Shown here: one piece after another, positions 33,303-41,541 of the stretch | How positions within the stretch are numbered: the stretch's first letter is position 1 | How the letters are laid out: each line of letters starts with the position of its first letter | Assembly (NCBI GenBank): GCA_965229605.1 | Contig: OZ245892.1 | Span: 682,001-746,000 of the forward strand | Reading direction: 5' to 3' | Length of the DNA: 64,000 bases | Source: G965229605 sp965229605 | GTDB taxonomy: Bacteria > Pseudomonadota > Alphaproteobacteria > CBDDJK01 | Program-made: the position numbers and the translations under genes | Notes under the pieces: generated by a model | What the model was told of the DNA's origin: nothing | The model's input: only the letters and a program-made list of their open reading frames with translations | Databases searched by the model: none

Positions 33303-34607
33303 ATGAGTGAAAATTACGATGCAATCATCATCGGTGCCGGGATTATAGGTGCATGTACAGCCTACGAGTTGACGAAAAAAGGCTACAAAACCCTGTCAAT
33401 CGACAAGTTGCCTGAAGCCGGTCATGGCTCGACTTCGGGCTCATGCGCGATTATTCGGACATATTATTCAGCCTTTGAAACCTGCGCTTTGGCATATGAA
33501 GGGTGGCATTACTGGAAAGACTGGGCGGGTTATATCGGGCCGGATACAAAGACGGAACTGATAAAATACCACAATACGGGCTGCCTGGTTATGAAGACCG
33601 AAACCAACCAGCAGCTCTCCAGGGTTTGCAGAACGATGGAGGACATTGGCTGCCCCTTTATGCATGTCGATGTGGCCTCTATAGAAAAGTACCTCCCGGG
33701 CGTTGATACACGAAGCTACGCGCCTGCGAAAACACTTGAAGACGAGGATTTTGGCGAGCCAACAGCAGATAGCGTATCAGGAGCCGTGTTCTTCCCCCGA
33801 GGTGGCTATGTGAACGATCCAAAACTCTCTGCGCAAAATGTGCAGCATGCAGCACAGGCGAAAGGCGCAGTGTTTCGCTTCAATACGACCGTCACGAGAA
33901 TCCTTCAAAAAGACGGGCGTGTCAGCGGTGTGGAATTGTCTGATGGCAGCACGGTAGAAGCACCTGTCGTTGTGAATGTTGCCGGTCCTCACTCATCCAA
34001 AATCAACGAAATGGCAGGCGTTGCATCTTCCATGAAAATGACCACCCGTGCCTTGCGACACGAAGTGGCTCACGTCCCTGCTCCAGAGGGCTTTAAGGAA
34101 GAAAATGGTATCGTGTCATCCGATGGAGACGCCCATGTCTATACGCGCCCTGAAAAAGGCAACAATATCCTGATCGGCTCGGAAGACCCCGAATGCGATC
34201 AAAAAGAATGGGTCGATGATCCTGACAGCTTCGATATGAACTTTTCCACCCAGTGGCGCACCATGGTCATGCGCGCCGCTCAACGGCTGCCGAAACTTGG
34301 TATTCCTGACACAGCCAAAGGCGTGGTCGCACTTTACGATGTGTCTGACGACTGGATGCCGATCTATGACTGTTCCGATCTCAAAGGCTTTTACATGGCC
34401 TGCGGATCAAGCGGCAATCAGTATAAAAATGCCCCGGTCGCAGGAAAGATCATGACGGCACTCATTGAAGCCTGTGAAGCGGGGCATGATCATGATGCTG
34501 AGCCCGTTTCTTTCAAGCTCGACAATATCGGACATGAAATCTCGCTTGGTTTCTTTTCCAGAAACCGGGAGATCAATATGAACTCAAGCTTCTCTGTTAT
34601 TGGTTAG
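33303..34607 (+). CDS. FAD-dependent amine/amino acid oxidoreductase (DAO family)
   Basis: A 434-residue flavoprotein. The FAD motif GAGIIGACTAYEL is at residues 12-24, followed by LSIDKLPEAGHGSTSGSCAIIRTYYS. The middle has VSGVELSDGSTVEAPVVVNVAGPHS, and the C-terminus YDCSDLKGFYMACGSSGNQYKNAPVAG supplies the second FAD region of DAO proteins. It resembles sarcosine oxidase beta-like or D-amino acid oxidase-like proteins but is not a clear SoxB. A good ribosome site (AAAGGGAGAG) precedes ATG 33303. Its stop lies in the first unit of a tandem 33-bp duplication. It is followed after 94 nt by the ornithine cyclodeaminase-like and HAL-like genes, probably one operon. Substrate unknown. Confidence 0.82.
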   Translation: MSENYDAIIIGAGIIGACTAYELTKKGYKTLSIDKLPEAGHGSTSGSCAIIRTYYSAFETCALAYEGWHYWKDWAGYIGPDTKTELIKYHNTGCLVMKTETNQQLSRVCRTMEDIGCPFMHVDVASIEKYLPGVDTRSYAPAKTLEDEDFGEPTADSVSGAVFFPRGGYVNDPKLSAQNVQHAAQAKGAVFRFNTTVTRILQKDGRVSGVELSDGSTVEAPVVVNVAGPHSSKINEMAGVASSMKMTTRALRHEVAHVPAPEGFKEENGIVSSDGDAHVYTRPEKGNNILIGSEDPECDQKEWVDDPDSFDMNFSTQWRTMVMRAAQRLPKLGIPDTAKGVVALYDVSDDWMPIYDCSDLKGFYMACGSSGNQYKNAPVAGKIMTALIEACEAGHDHDAEPVSFKLDNIGHEISLGFFSRNREINMNSSFSVIG

Positions 34608-34650
34608 GCGTTCAGCTCAAGGCTTCTCTGTTATTGGCCAGGCGTTTGAA
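34583..34650 (+). repeat. Tandem duplication at the 3' end of the FAD oxidoreductase gene
   Basis: CTCAAGCTTCTCTGTTATTGG and what follows (34583-34615) is repeated almost exactly at 34616-34650. The first unit holds the TAG stop of the oxidoreductase; in the second the corresponding bases are CCAG. It is a short, probably recent, replication-slippage duplication. Confidence 0.75.
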
Positions 34651-34701
34651 TAGCATGCATACCGCATAAGATCGACGATACACCTGTTTAGAAACAACAC
34701 G

Positions 34702-35709
34702 ATGGCAAAAATAGAAATAGAATATCTTGGACAGCCCGAGATTGAAAGAATCAATCTGTCTAACGACGATATCCTCGATGCCATTGAAGGCGGGTTGATT
34801 GCTGCCGGGAACGGGCAAACCGTGATTGAGCCGCGTGTGCATCTTACACCTGATTCATCGGTGGATGGTCATTTCAATGTTCTCAGGGGATATGTTGCTC
34901 CACTGGGTTATGCCGGAGTGAAAATCGTTGGCGACTTCTACAACAACTATAAGGAAGGCCTGCCATCGGAGCTCGCCCTGCTTAATCTCTTTTGTCCGCG
35001 GACCGGTGCCCCTCAAGCCGTCATCGACGCAGCTGGCATCACAGATATGCGCACAGGAGCACTCACAGCCCTTGGTGCAAAATGGCTGGGACCGAAGAAG
35101 CCTGGAGTGCTTGGTCATCTCGGCGCACGCGGCACGTCTTACTGGAACGTCAGACTTCTTGATCATCTGTTTGATTTTGAAGAAATTCGCGTTCACTCCA
35201 GACGGGTGCAAAGCCGACAGGCATTTGCAGAGCGACTGAGCAAGGACCTTGGAAAGCAGATCATCGTCACTGATGATTGGGAATCCTGTCTGAAAGATGC
35301 TGATATCATGGTTGAGGCCACCAGGCTAACAGAACCAACGCCATTGTTTGAACGTTCCTGGGTCAAGCCGGGCGCACTGGTTATTCCCTATGGGACCATG
35401 AGTGCCTTGCCGCTGGATTTTGTAGACGGTATCGACAAATTTGTTATGGATGATTTGGGTCAAATGAATGCGGGCCATTTGGGTGCGCTGCGTCCACATA
35501 TCAATGCAGGCAAACTCACGAGAGAGAGCTTCTATGCAGAGATTGGAGAAATTGCAGCTGGCTTGAAGCCCGGTCGGGAGTCCAGCACCGAGACCATTCT
35601 GTTCTGGCATCGTGGCATGTCGACTGGCGATATTGCGCTTGGGGCGAGGATATTGGAACGCGCCCGCGAGATGAAACTCACTCAGAACCTTCTCTATCGG
35701 GAGGCCTGA
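34702..35709 (+). CDS. Ornithine cyclodeaminase/mu-crystallin family protein
   Basis: A 335-residue NAD(P)-binding protein of the OCD/mu-crystallin family, which includes ornithine cyclodeaminase, ketimine reductases, alanine dehydrogenase and the SbnB type. Family stretches: VIEPRVHL, GYAGVKIVGDF, RTGAPQAVIDAAGITDMRTGALTALGAKWL, GVLGHLGARGTSYWNVRLL (Rossmann region; the usual GxGxQA reads HLGARGTS), and DADIMVEATRLTEPTP. It lies just upstream of the HAL-like gene and overlaps it by one base (TGATG). The substrate is unknown; an imine, enamine or 2-keto acid amine acceptor is a fair guess given the neighbouring oxidase. Confidence 0.8.
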   Translation: MAKIEIEYLGQPEIERINLSNDDILDAIEGGLIAAGNGQTVIEPRVHLTPDSSVDGHFNVLRGYVAPLGYAGVKIVGDFYNNYKEGLPSELALLNLFCPRTGAPQAVIDAAGITDMRTGALTALGAKWLGPKKPGVLGHLGARGTSYWNVRLLDHLFDFEEIRVHSRRVQSRQAFAERLSKDLGKQIIVTDDWESCLKDADIMVEATRLTEPTPLFERSWVKPGALVIPYGTMSALPLDFVDGIDKFVMDDLGQMNAGHLGALRPHINAGKLTRESFYAEIGEIAAGLKPGRESSTETILFWHRGMSTGDIALGARILERAREMKLTQNLLYREA

Positions 35710-37247
35710 TGATGGAACCTCTTCTTCTGGACGGCACATCCCTCTCCATTCAAGCCCTCGTTCAAGCTGCAAGGTCATCGCAGGGTATTCTTCTTGACCC
35801 TGCCAGCCTTGAACGTATGAAGGCATCGCGAGAACTCATTGATCAGGCCGTAACTCTGGGCAAGCCAGTGTATGGTGTAACCAGGGGGCTCGGTGCCAAA
35901 GCCACTCAAACGCTTGGTCGCGATGAACTGGCCGATTTTTCAGAGAAAACCGTGCGTGGCAGAGCGCATACTATCGGAGACGACACCCCTTCCTCCAGTG
36001 TCCGTGCAGCCATGATTGTCCGCGCTAACACGCTCCTGACCGGCCATAGCGGGGCGCGCGCAGATGTTGCAAAGCACCTTGCGGCCTGCCTAAACGCAAA
36101 TATCACACCCATTGTCAAATCAACCGGTTCTATTGGTGTGGCAGATTTGTTGCCGAATGCAGCTATCGGACTTTCCTTGATGGGGGAAGGTATGATGCAT
36201 AATGGTAGTGATAACAGTCTTGACCAGTCTTCACGTGTCATGGAAAAATACGGGATTCGACCTTTAAAACTCGAAGCGCGCGACGGCTTGGCACTTGCAT
36301 CGCACAGTTCATTTGTCGCTGCTCTCGCCGCAATAGCTCTAACAGACGCGCAGCATGCCTACGCAACAGCGCAATCGGCTGCAGCACTTTCAATTGAAGC
36401 ATTTAGAGCCAATCTCTCTGCACTTGATATGCGCGCCCTGGCACTGAGACCTTTGCCAGGCCAGATGGCAGCTGCACAGGATCTAAGAAAAAGACTGGAG
36501 GGAAGCGCACTCTTTGATTACGCGCAGGCGCGCCGGATTCAAGACCCGCTGTCGATCCGAAACGTCCCCCAGATTCACGGGACCGTTCATTCCGCAATCT
36601 GCTTTGCAACTGAAGCGATAGAGATCGAAATCAATGGTGTAAGCGATAACCCCGTCGTTCTGCCTGATGATCAGGCCATTATATCTTGCGGGCTCTATTT
36701 TACATCAGAACTGTGTAATGCAATTGATGCCGTATGCCGGGCATTTGTCCATCTTGCCTCAGCCCAGCTTGCCAGAACATCAAAGCACATGGACGCACAG
36801 CTCAGCGACTTGCCCGCTTATCTCACACAAGACGGGGTATCTTCTGCTGGACTTGCGCCTATATTGAAAATTCAGGAAGCCTTGTTTTCAGAAATTGCTC
36901 AAGCAGCCCAGCCCGGACCTGTTTGGCCATCCGCGGGCGGCGGCGGGGTTGAAGATTGTATTGCCGGTTCACCCACGGCGGTCAAAAGTCTGGCGAAGAT
37001 TGCCGAGCTTGGCATGCGCATGTCTGCAGTGGAAATGATGGTCGCCTGTCAGGCATTTGAGTTGAGGGACCCCGAACCAGAGGCGGGGTCTCACATCAGA
37101 AAACTTGTTTCAAAAATTCAATCCTTGTCACCGCGCGCAAAGCAGGACCAGCCGCTGTCAGACGATATTGAACAAATTCATGATGCTATTGCTCAAAGCA
37201 CCTTGATAATGCCCTTGGTGGTGCCTCCAAATTCGGTATTTAGCTAA
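35709..37247 (+). CDS. HAL/PAL-family protein lacking the MIO-forming triad
   Basis: A 512-residue homologue of histidine/phenylalanine ammonia-lyases, recognised from KPVYGVTRGLGAKAT (Tyr55), TGSIGVADLLPNAAIG (140-155), GLALASHSSFVAALA, SIRNVPQIHGTVH and NGVSDNPVVLPDD. In true members the motif near residue 144 is GASGDLAP, where Ala-Ser-Gly cyclises to the MIO electrophile. Here it reads GVADLLP, one residue shorter, with no such triad. The usual catalytic Tyr in QDxYSxR is Leu281 (QDPLSIR, with Arg284 kept), and the NGT Asn is replaced (GLALASHSS). The reading frame is open and full length, so this is not an obvious pseudogene. It overlaps the OCD-like gene by one base and ends convergent with the FadB-like gene. 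Classical ammonia-lyase chemistry is unlikely; the activity is unknown. Confidence 0.85.
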   Translation: MMEPLLLDGTSLSIQALVQAARSSQGILLDPASLERMKASRELIDQAVTLGKPVYGVTRGLGAKATQTLGRDELADFSEKTVRGRAHTIGDDTPSSSVRAAMIVRANTLLTGHSGARADVAKHLAACLNANITPIVKSTGSIGVADLLPNAAIGLSLMGEGMMHNGSDNSLDQSSRVMEKYGIRPLKLEARDGLALASHSSFVAALAAIALTDAQHAYATAQSAAALSIEAFRANLSALDMRALALRPLPGQMAAAQDLRKRLEGSALFDYAQARRIQDPLSIRNVPQIHGTVHSAICFATEAIEIEINGVSDNPVVLPDDQAIISCGLYFTSELCNAIDAVCRAFVHLASAQLARTSKHMDAQLSDLPAYLTQDGVSSAGLAPILKIQEALFSEIAQAAQPGPVWPSAGGGGVEDCIAGSPTAVKSLAKIAELGMRMSAVEMMVACQAFELRDPEPEAGSHIRKLVSKIQSLSPRAKQDQPLSDDIEQIHDAIAQSTLIMPLVVPPNSVFS

Positions 37248-38508
37248 ATTTTTTGGCGCGTTTCCATGATGCCGGGCTGGCATGTTCCAGCGCATCAAGG
37301 GCCTTGATGATTCGTGCCTCTCCCATTTCAGCGGCCATATGCATCGGACCGCCGCGCCAGCGCGGAAAGCCATAGCCATGAATCTTGACCACATCAACAG
37401 AACCTTCGTCTTCAGCGATCCCTTCTTCGATAATTCTGGCCCCTTCATTGGCAAGGACCGCCAGAAGGTGATCCTGAATTTCCGTGTCCGGGAAGTGACG
37501 GCGCGTAATTCCGTTTTCTTCAGAATAGGCCTGGATGATTTCTGTCACATATTGATCGGTTTGAGGCGTCTTGTTGCCTGGCTCATAGCGGTACCAACCC
37601 AGTCCAGTGCTTTGTCCTAGCCGCCCCGATGCACAAAGCTGATCAGAGATGCTCACATAACGCTCGGCCACGTCGCGTGTCGCATCCTGGCGGCGGCGGT
37701 TTGCTTCCGCAATCTGCAAGCCACTCATATCTTGAGCCTGAAACGGCCCCATCGCCATGCCAAAGCCACGCATCGCCTCGTCTATATCCTGCGGCAACGC
37801 CCCGTCTGCCAGCATATATTCTGCGGCCCGTCGATAGGCTGCCAGCATACGATTGCCAATAAAACCGGTGCAAATGCCTGAAAGGACGCCGACTTTTCCC
37901 AAGCGTTTTGCAAAATCAAACCCGCTCGCCAGAGTTTCGCGCGCTGTTTCAGGAAGGTGGATGATCTCCATCAGGCGCATAATGTGGGCAGGCGAAAAGA
38001 AATGCAGACCTATGCACCTTTCCAACCTGGGCGTGCTTGAAAAAATCTCTCGCGGGTCAAGGTAGGATGTATTTGTCGCCAGGATTGTATCCTTTGAGAC
38101 CACATCGGAAAGGGAAGCGAAGACCTGTTGCTTGACCTCAAGGTCTTCAAACACCGCTTCAATGACCAGGTCGGCACCAGAAGCTCCTTCATAGCTGGCA
38201 TGAACGCTCAATGATTCCAGCCGGGCATCATGTTGGCTCTGGTCAATTTTCCCGCGTCGCAAGGCTCCGGCAACAATCCCTGTAACCCGATTCACGGCAG
38301 CGGTGGCAGCTTCAGAGTTTCTCTCGATCACAGAAATTCTATAGCCTGCGGACAAACAGGCTCCGGCAATACCAGCCCCCATAAGGCCGCCGCCTACGAT
38401 TGCGATTTTTTTGAGGTCACGCGGTTGAACAGATGTAATGAGCGAAGGTTGCTTGACGGCCTGCTCGGCAAGAAAGACATGACGTAAAGCGCGGCTCTCT
38501 TTGTCCAT
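37240..38508 (-). CDS. 3-hydroxyacyl-CoA dehydrogenase, dehydrogenase half of a FadB/FadJ-type protein
   Basis: A 422-residue NAD-dependent dehydrogenase. It begins with MDKESRALRHVFLAEQAVKQ, the linker normally found between the crotonase and dehydrogenase domains of multifunctional beta-oxidation proteins. The Rossmann motif VGGGLMGAGIAG is at about residues 38-48, then ATNTSYLD, GLHFFSPAHIMRLMEII (catalytic His) and two C-terminal HCDH domains with CTGFIGNRMLAAY and GYGFPRWRGGPM. The enoyl-CoA hydratase half is absent. ATG 38508 has GGGAGAAGC before it, so this is a deliberate or adapted start. The palindromic repeat lies 14 bp upstream. It would play the PaaH role in phenylacetate breakdown. 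It is convergent and overlapping by 8 bp with the HAL-like gene. Confidence 0.85.
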   Translation of the reverse strand: MDKESRALRHVFLAEQAVKQPSLITSVQPRDLKKIAIVGGGLMGAGIAGACLSAGYRISVIERNSEAATAAVNRVTGIVAGALRRGKIDQSQHDARLESLSVHASYEGASGADLVIEAVFEDLEVKQQVFASLSDVVSKDTILATNTSYLDPREIFSSTPRLERCIGLHFFSPAHIMRLMEIIHLPETARETLASGFDFAKRLGKVGVLSGICTGFIGNRMLAAYRRAAEYMLADGALPQDIDEAMRGFGMAMGPFQAQDMSGLQIAEANRRRQDATRDVAERYVSISDQLCASGRLGQSTGLGWYRYEPGNKTPQTDQYVTEIIQAYSEENGITRRHFPDTEIQDHLLAVLANEGARIIEEGIAEDEGSVDVVKIHGYGFPRWRGGPMHMAAEMGEARIIKALDALEHASPASWKRAKKFS

Positions 38509-38521
38509 TAAGCTTCTCCCC

Positions 38522-38535
38522 AGGGTCCTGACCCT
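38522..38535. repeat. Solo palindromic repeat tip upstream of the FadB-like gene
   Basis: AGGGTCCTGACCCT, the same palindrome as the tips of the MITE-like elements, followed by TAAA. It sits 14 bp upstream of the dehydrogenase-only FadB start, in the 125-nt divergent gap to paaI. Confidence 0.6.
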
Positions 38536-38552
38536 AAATTCAAATATAATTG

Positions 38553-38566
38553 ACCAGCCGGTTGGT
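38553..38566. promoter_or_regulatory. TetR-like operator palindrome between divergent FadB-like and paaI genes
   Basis: ACCAGCCGGTTGGT is an imperfect 14-bp palindrome. On the plus strand it lies 3 bp after a perfect TATAAT (38545-38550). On the minus strand it falls in the 17-bp spacer between TTGCAT (38573-38568) and AATTAT. This placement suits a repressor acting on both divergent promoters; many acyl-CoA pathway genes have TetR-type sites. No regulator gene is in the window. Confidence 0.4.
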
Positions 38567-38633
38567 TCATGCAAGAAAAAGTCGACTATGCTGAAGATGC
38601 CTTTACTGAAAGTAAAGGTGCATTTCTGGAAAT

Positions 38634-39095
38634 ATGACTGAATTTACACCAAAGAAACGGGCGCAGCTTTCGGCAGAGGCCATGTGGCGCAACGACGGGG
38701 CGTCCAACTGGTTTGGCATGCGCATTGAAGAGGTTGATGAAGGATATGCAAAGCTGTCCCTCTTGATCGAAGCGCATCATTGCAATGGATTTGGTATGTG
38801 CCATGGTGGCGTTACGTTTGCGCTTGCGGACAGTGCCTTTGCCTTTGCGTGCAACAGCCGAAATCAACGCACGGTCGCCCAGCATAATTCTATCACCTAT
38901 CTGGCCCCTGGTGAAAAGGGGGATACGTTCACTGCGACAGCAAAAGAGGTCTCCATGTCTGGTCGCAGCGGGATTTACGACGTTAAAGTTACGAATAACA
39001 GCGGCAGAGTGATTGCAGAATTCAGAGGGATATCGCGCAGAGTAGATGGCCCCGTTTTCGATCATCCTGAAGCAGGAGCAGGGGAGGATATATAA
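38634..39095 (+). CDS. paaI: Phenylacetate-pathway hot-dog thioesterase PaaI
   Basis: A 153-residue acyl-CoA thioesterase that rescues CoA from dead-end ring-hydroxylated phenylacetyl-CoA products. Signature: residues 50-66, CNGFGMCHGGVTFALAD, with Asn51, the HGG at 57-59 and Asp66 in the catalytic positions, preceded by GMRIEEVDEGYAKLSL and followed by GEKGDTFTATAKEV. Length is typical. It overlaps paaK by one base (ATAATG). It starts the rightward paaI-paaK pair opposite the FadB-like gene. Confidence 0.93.
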   Translation: MTEFTPKKRAQLSAEAMWRNDGASNWFGMRIEEVDEGYAKLSLLIEAHHCNGFGMCHGGVTFALADSAFAFACNSRNQRTVAQHNSITYLAPGEKGDTFTATAKEVSMSGRSGIYDVKVTNNSGRVIAEFRGISRRVDGPVFDHPEAGAGEDI

Positions 39096-40396
39096 TGAAA
39101 GACCTTAGTCCCAAAGACGGCGATCTGGAGCCTATTGAAACGGCATCCCTTGATGAAATCCAGAGTTTACAGCTCAATCGTCTGAAATGGTCCCTCAAAC
39201 ATGCTTACGATAATGTCGCGATGTATAAAAAGCGTTTTGACGATGGAGGCGTGCATCCTGACGACGTTCGCGATCTGACTGATCTTGCGCGTTTCCCATT
39301 CACCTATAAAAACGATCTGCGTGACAATTACCCGTTTGGCCTGTTTGCTGTCCCGCGCAATCAAATAATACGCGTGCATGCCTCATCTGGAACCACGGGC
39401 AAGTCAACGGTGGTTGGATATACAAAAAATGATATCGATGTCTGGGCTGATCTGTTGGCCAGGTCACTTCGGGCTGCAGGCTTGCGCGCTGGAGACATGA
39501 TTCACAATGCCTATGGCTATGGTCTTTTTACAGGTGGTCTTGGGGCCCATTATGGCATTGAACGTCTTGGTGCCACAGTCGTCCCGATGGGTGGCGGGCA
39601 AACCGAAAAGCAAGTCGGTTTGATCAATGATTTCAAACCCGATGGCATCATGGTCACGCCATCTTATATGCTCAATATTCTTGAAGCCTTCCACAAACTG
39701 GGAATGGACCCAAAAGAATCTGCGCTATCCGTTGGTGTTTTCGGCGCAGAGCCCTGGACAAATGCGATGCGTCTGGAAGTGGAACAAGCCTTTGATATGC
39801 ATGCTGTTGACATCTATGGTCTGTCAGAGATCATGGGGCCTGGTGTTGCCAATGAATGTGTGGAGACGAAGGATGGCCCGCATTTCTGGGAAGACCATTT
39901 TTATCCAGAGATTATTGATCCACAGACGGGCGAGGTCCTGCCTGATGGAGAAGAAGGTGAATTGGTTATCACGACCCTGACCAAAGAAGGGATGCCGATG
40001 ATCCGCTACCGCACGCGGGATCTTACGCGTCTTCACCCCGGGACGGCGCGCAGTATGCGGCGTATTGAGAAGATTACCGGGCGCTCGGATGATATGATTA
40101 TCCTGCGCGGGGTGAATGTTTTCCCTACACAGGTTGAAGAGCAAGTCCTGGCGACTGATGGCATCGCCCCGCATTTTCAGATTGAGCTTTATAAGTCAGG
40201 ACGTATGGATGGCATGCGCGTATTGGTTGAAGCTCTGCCACATGCAGCAGACGAAGCGTCGCGCGATGCAGCTGCAGATCTATTGTCAAAACGCATAAAA
40301 GACCTGATTGGTGTGTCGAGTGAGGTCCATGTGAAGGACCCGGGCGGCGTTGAGCGCAGTCAGGGAAAGGCGAGGCGCGTCATCGACAATAGATAG
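39095..40396 (+). CDS. paaK: Phenylacetate-CoA ligase
   Basis: PaaK activates phenylacetate to phenylacetyl-CoA with ATP, the first step of the aerobic hybrid pathway. The AMP-binding P-loop VHASSGTTGKSTVVGYT is at residues 94-110. Also characteristic are NAYGYGLFTGGLGAHYG, YGLSEIMGPGVANEC, ITTLTKEGMPMIRYRTRDLT, and the C-terminal KITGRSDDMIILRGVNVFPTQVE hinge and domain. Length, 433, is normal. It is coupled to paaI and convergent with paaE across about 45 nt. Confidence 0.97.
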   Translation: MKDLSPKDGDLEPIETASLDEIQSLQLNRLKWSLKHAYDNVAMYKKRFDDGGVHPDDVRDLTDLARFPFTYKNDLRDNYPFGLFAVPRNQIIRVHASSGTTGKSTVVGYTKNDIDVWADLLARSLRAAGLRAGDMIHNAYGYGLFTGGLGAHYGIERLGATVVPMGGGQTEKQVGLINDFKPDGIMVTPSYMLNILEAFHKLGMDPKESALSVGVFGAEPWTNAMRLEVEQAFDMHAVDIYGLSEIMGPGVANECVETKDGPHFWEDHFYPEIIDPQTGEVLPDGEEGELVITTLTKEGMPMIRYRTRDLTRLHPGTARSMRRIEKITGRSDDMIILRGVNVFPTQVEEQVLATDGIAPHFQIELYKSGRMDGMRVLVEALPHAADEASRDAAADLLSKRIKDLIGVSSEVHVKDPGGVERSQGKARRVIDNR

Positions 40397-40441
40397 GACA
40401 GCCTGTTTAGGGTTTAATAGAGCATCTGTGCTGCGTCTTGT

Positions 40442-41512
40442 CTATTGATCGAAATCGACGGTAACTGTGCGCGTTGTGGGAAAGGATTGGCAGGACAGAA
40501 CGTAGCCACGTTGGACCTCGTAATCCTCAAGTGCGTGATTGGCGGCCATTTCCACTTCGCCTTCAAGGATTTTGCATTTGCATGTGGAGCAAACACCTGC
40601 TTTGCAGGCGTATGGTGCATCCATTGCATTTTCAAGCGCAGCATCAAGAATTGACAGGTCATTTCCCATTTCAAAACGGCGGATGCTGCCATCAAGCGTA
40701 ATCTGCACCGTTGTCTTCGGGCCTTCTTTGACGGCGTGACCGGCTTTTGACCTGTTCCGGGCAAGCCGTCCCGGTTGAGCCGATGCGAACAGTTCAAACT
40801 TGATCTGATCGTCCCGCATGCCATGATCGCGCAGGCTTTGGGCAATGGTGAGCATCATCGGTTCTGGCCCGCAGATAAAAGCTGTATCGAGATTTTCGAC
40901 AGGAACCCAGTGCCGGAACAGGGCCTTACATTTTTCGGCATCGACGCGCCCTTGAAAGAGGTCGATATCCTGCGCCCCTGATTTGAGAATATGGATAACG
41001 CTGAGGCGTCCCATATAATTGTTTTTCAGGGCTTCAATCTCTTCACGAAACATGATCGTATTTACACCACGGTTTGCATAGATCAGGGTGAATCTGCTGT
41101 CAGGCTCTTCTTCCAGAATTGTTTTCAGGATCGAAAGCACGGGCGTGATTCCAGAACCTGCGGCAAACCCGATATAGGTCCTGGCAGCATCAGCCTTGAT
41201 CGGCGTGTGAAAGCTGCCCATAGGCTCCATTGCCTCCAGCACCATGCCGGGTTTCAGGTGTTGGTTGGCCCAGGTTGAAAATGCCCCGCCTTCGACCTTT
41301 TTGATTCCGACTTGCAGGATTCCGTCGTTTCGCCCGGCACAAATCGAATAGGAGCGGCGAAGCTCTGTTCCATCGAACTTCCGGCGAAACGTCAGATATT
41401 GTCCCGGAATAAACGAGACATCGCTTCCGTCCTCGGGTTGCAATGTCACCACGACAGCATCCCGGATTGTCTTTTGAACGTCGGTTACAGTCAGATTTTG
41501 GAACCGGGGCAT
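40442..41512 (-). CDS. paaE: Phenylacetyl-CoA epoxidase reductase subunit PaaE
   Basis: PaaE passes electrons from NADPH to the PaaABC(D) ring epoxidase. It has a ferredoxin-reductase FAD domain (LRRSYSICAG, GGAFSTWANQHLKPGM), an NADPH domain (GFAAGSGITPVLSILK, CGPEPMM), and a C-terminal plant-type 2Fe-2S ferredoxin domain with YACKAGVCSTCKCKILEG and a further Cys in LSCQSFP. Length 356 is normal. It is last in the paaJABCDE order, separated from paaD by a 27-nt gap that contains the palindromic repeat. Confidence 0.95.
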   Translation of the reverse strand: MPRFQNLTVTDVQKTIRDAVVVTLQPEDGSDVSFIPGQYLTFRRKFDGTELRRSYSICAGRNDGILQVGIKKVEGGAFSTWANQHLKPGMVLEAMEPMGSFHTPIKADAARTYIGFAAGSGITPVLSILKTILEEEPDSRFTLIYANRGVNTIMFREEIEALKNNYMGRLSVIHILKSGAQDIDLFQGRVDAEKCKALFRHWVPVENLDTAFICGPEPMMLTIAQSLRDHGMRDDQIKFELFASAQPGRLARNRSKAGHAVKEGPKTTVQITLDGSIRRFEMGNDLSILDAALENAMDAPYACKAGVCSTCKCKILEGEVEMAANHALEDYEVQRGYVLSCQSFPTTRTVTVDFDQ

Positions 41513-41527
41513 TATGCGCGCTTTCTT

Positions 41528-41541
41528 AGGGTCCTGACCCT
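41528..41541. repeat. Solo palindromic repeat tip between paaD and paaE
   Basis: AGGGTCCTGACCCT flanked by CTT and AAAAG, identical in core to the copy at 38522 and to the MITE tips. Its bases form the last two letters of the paaD stop codon TAG (41540-41542, minus strand). Confidence 0.65.
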
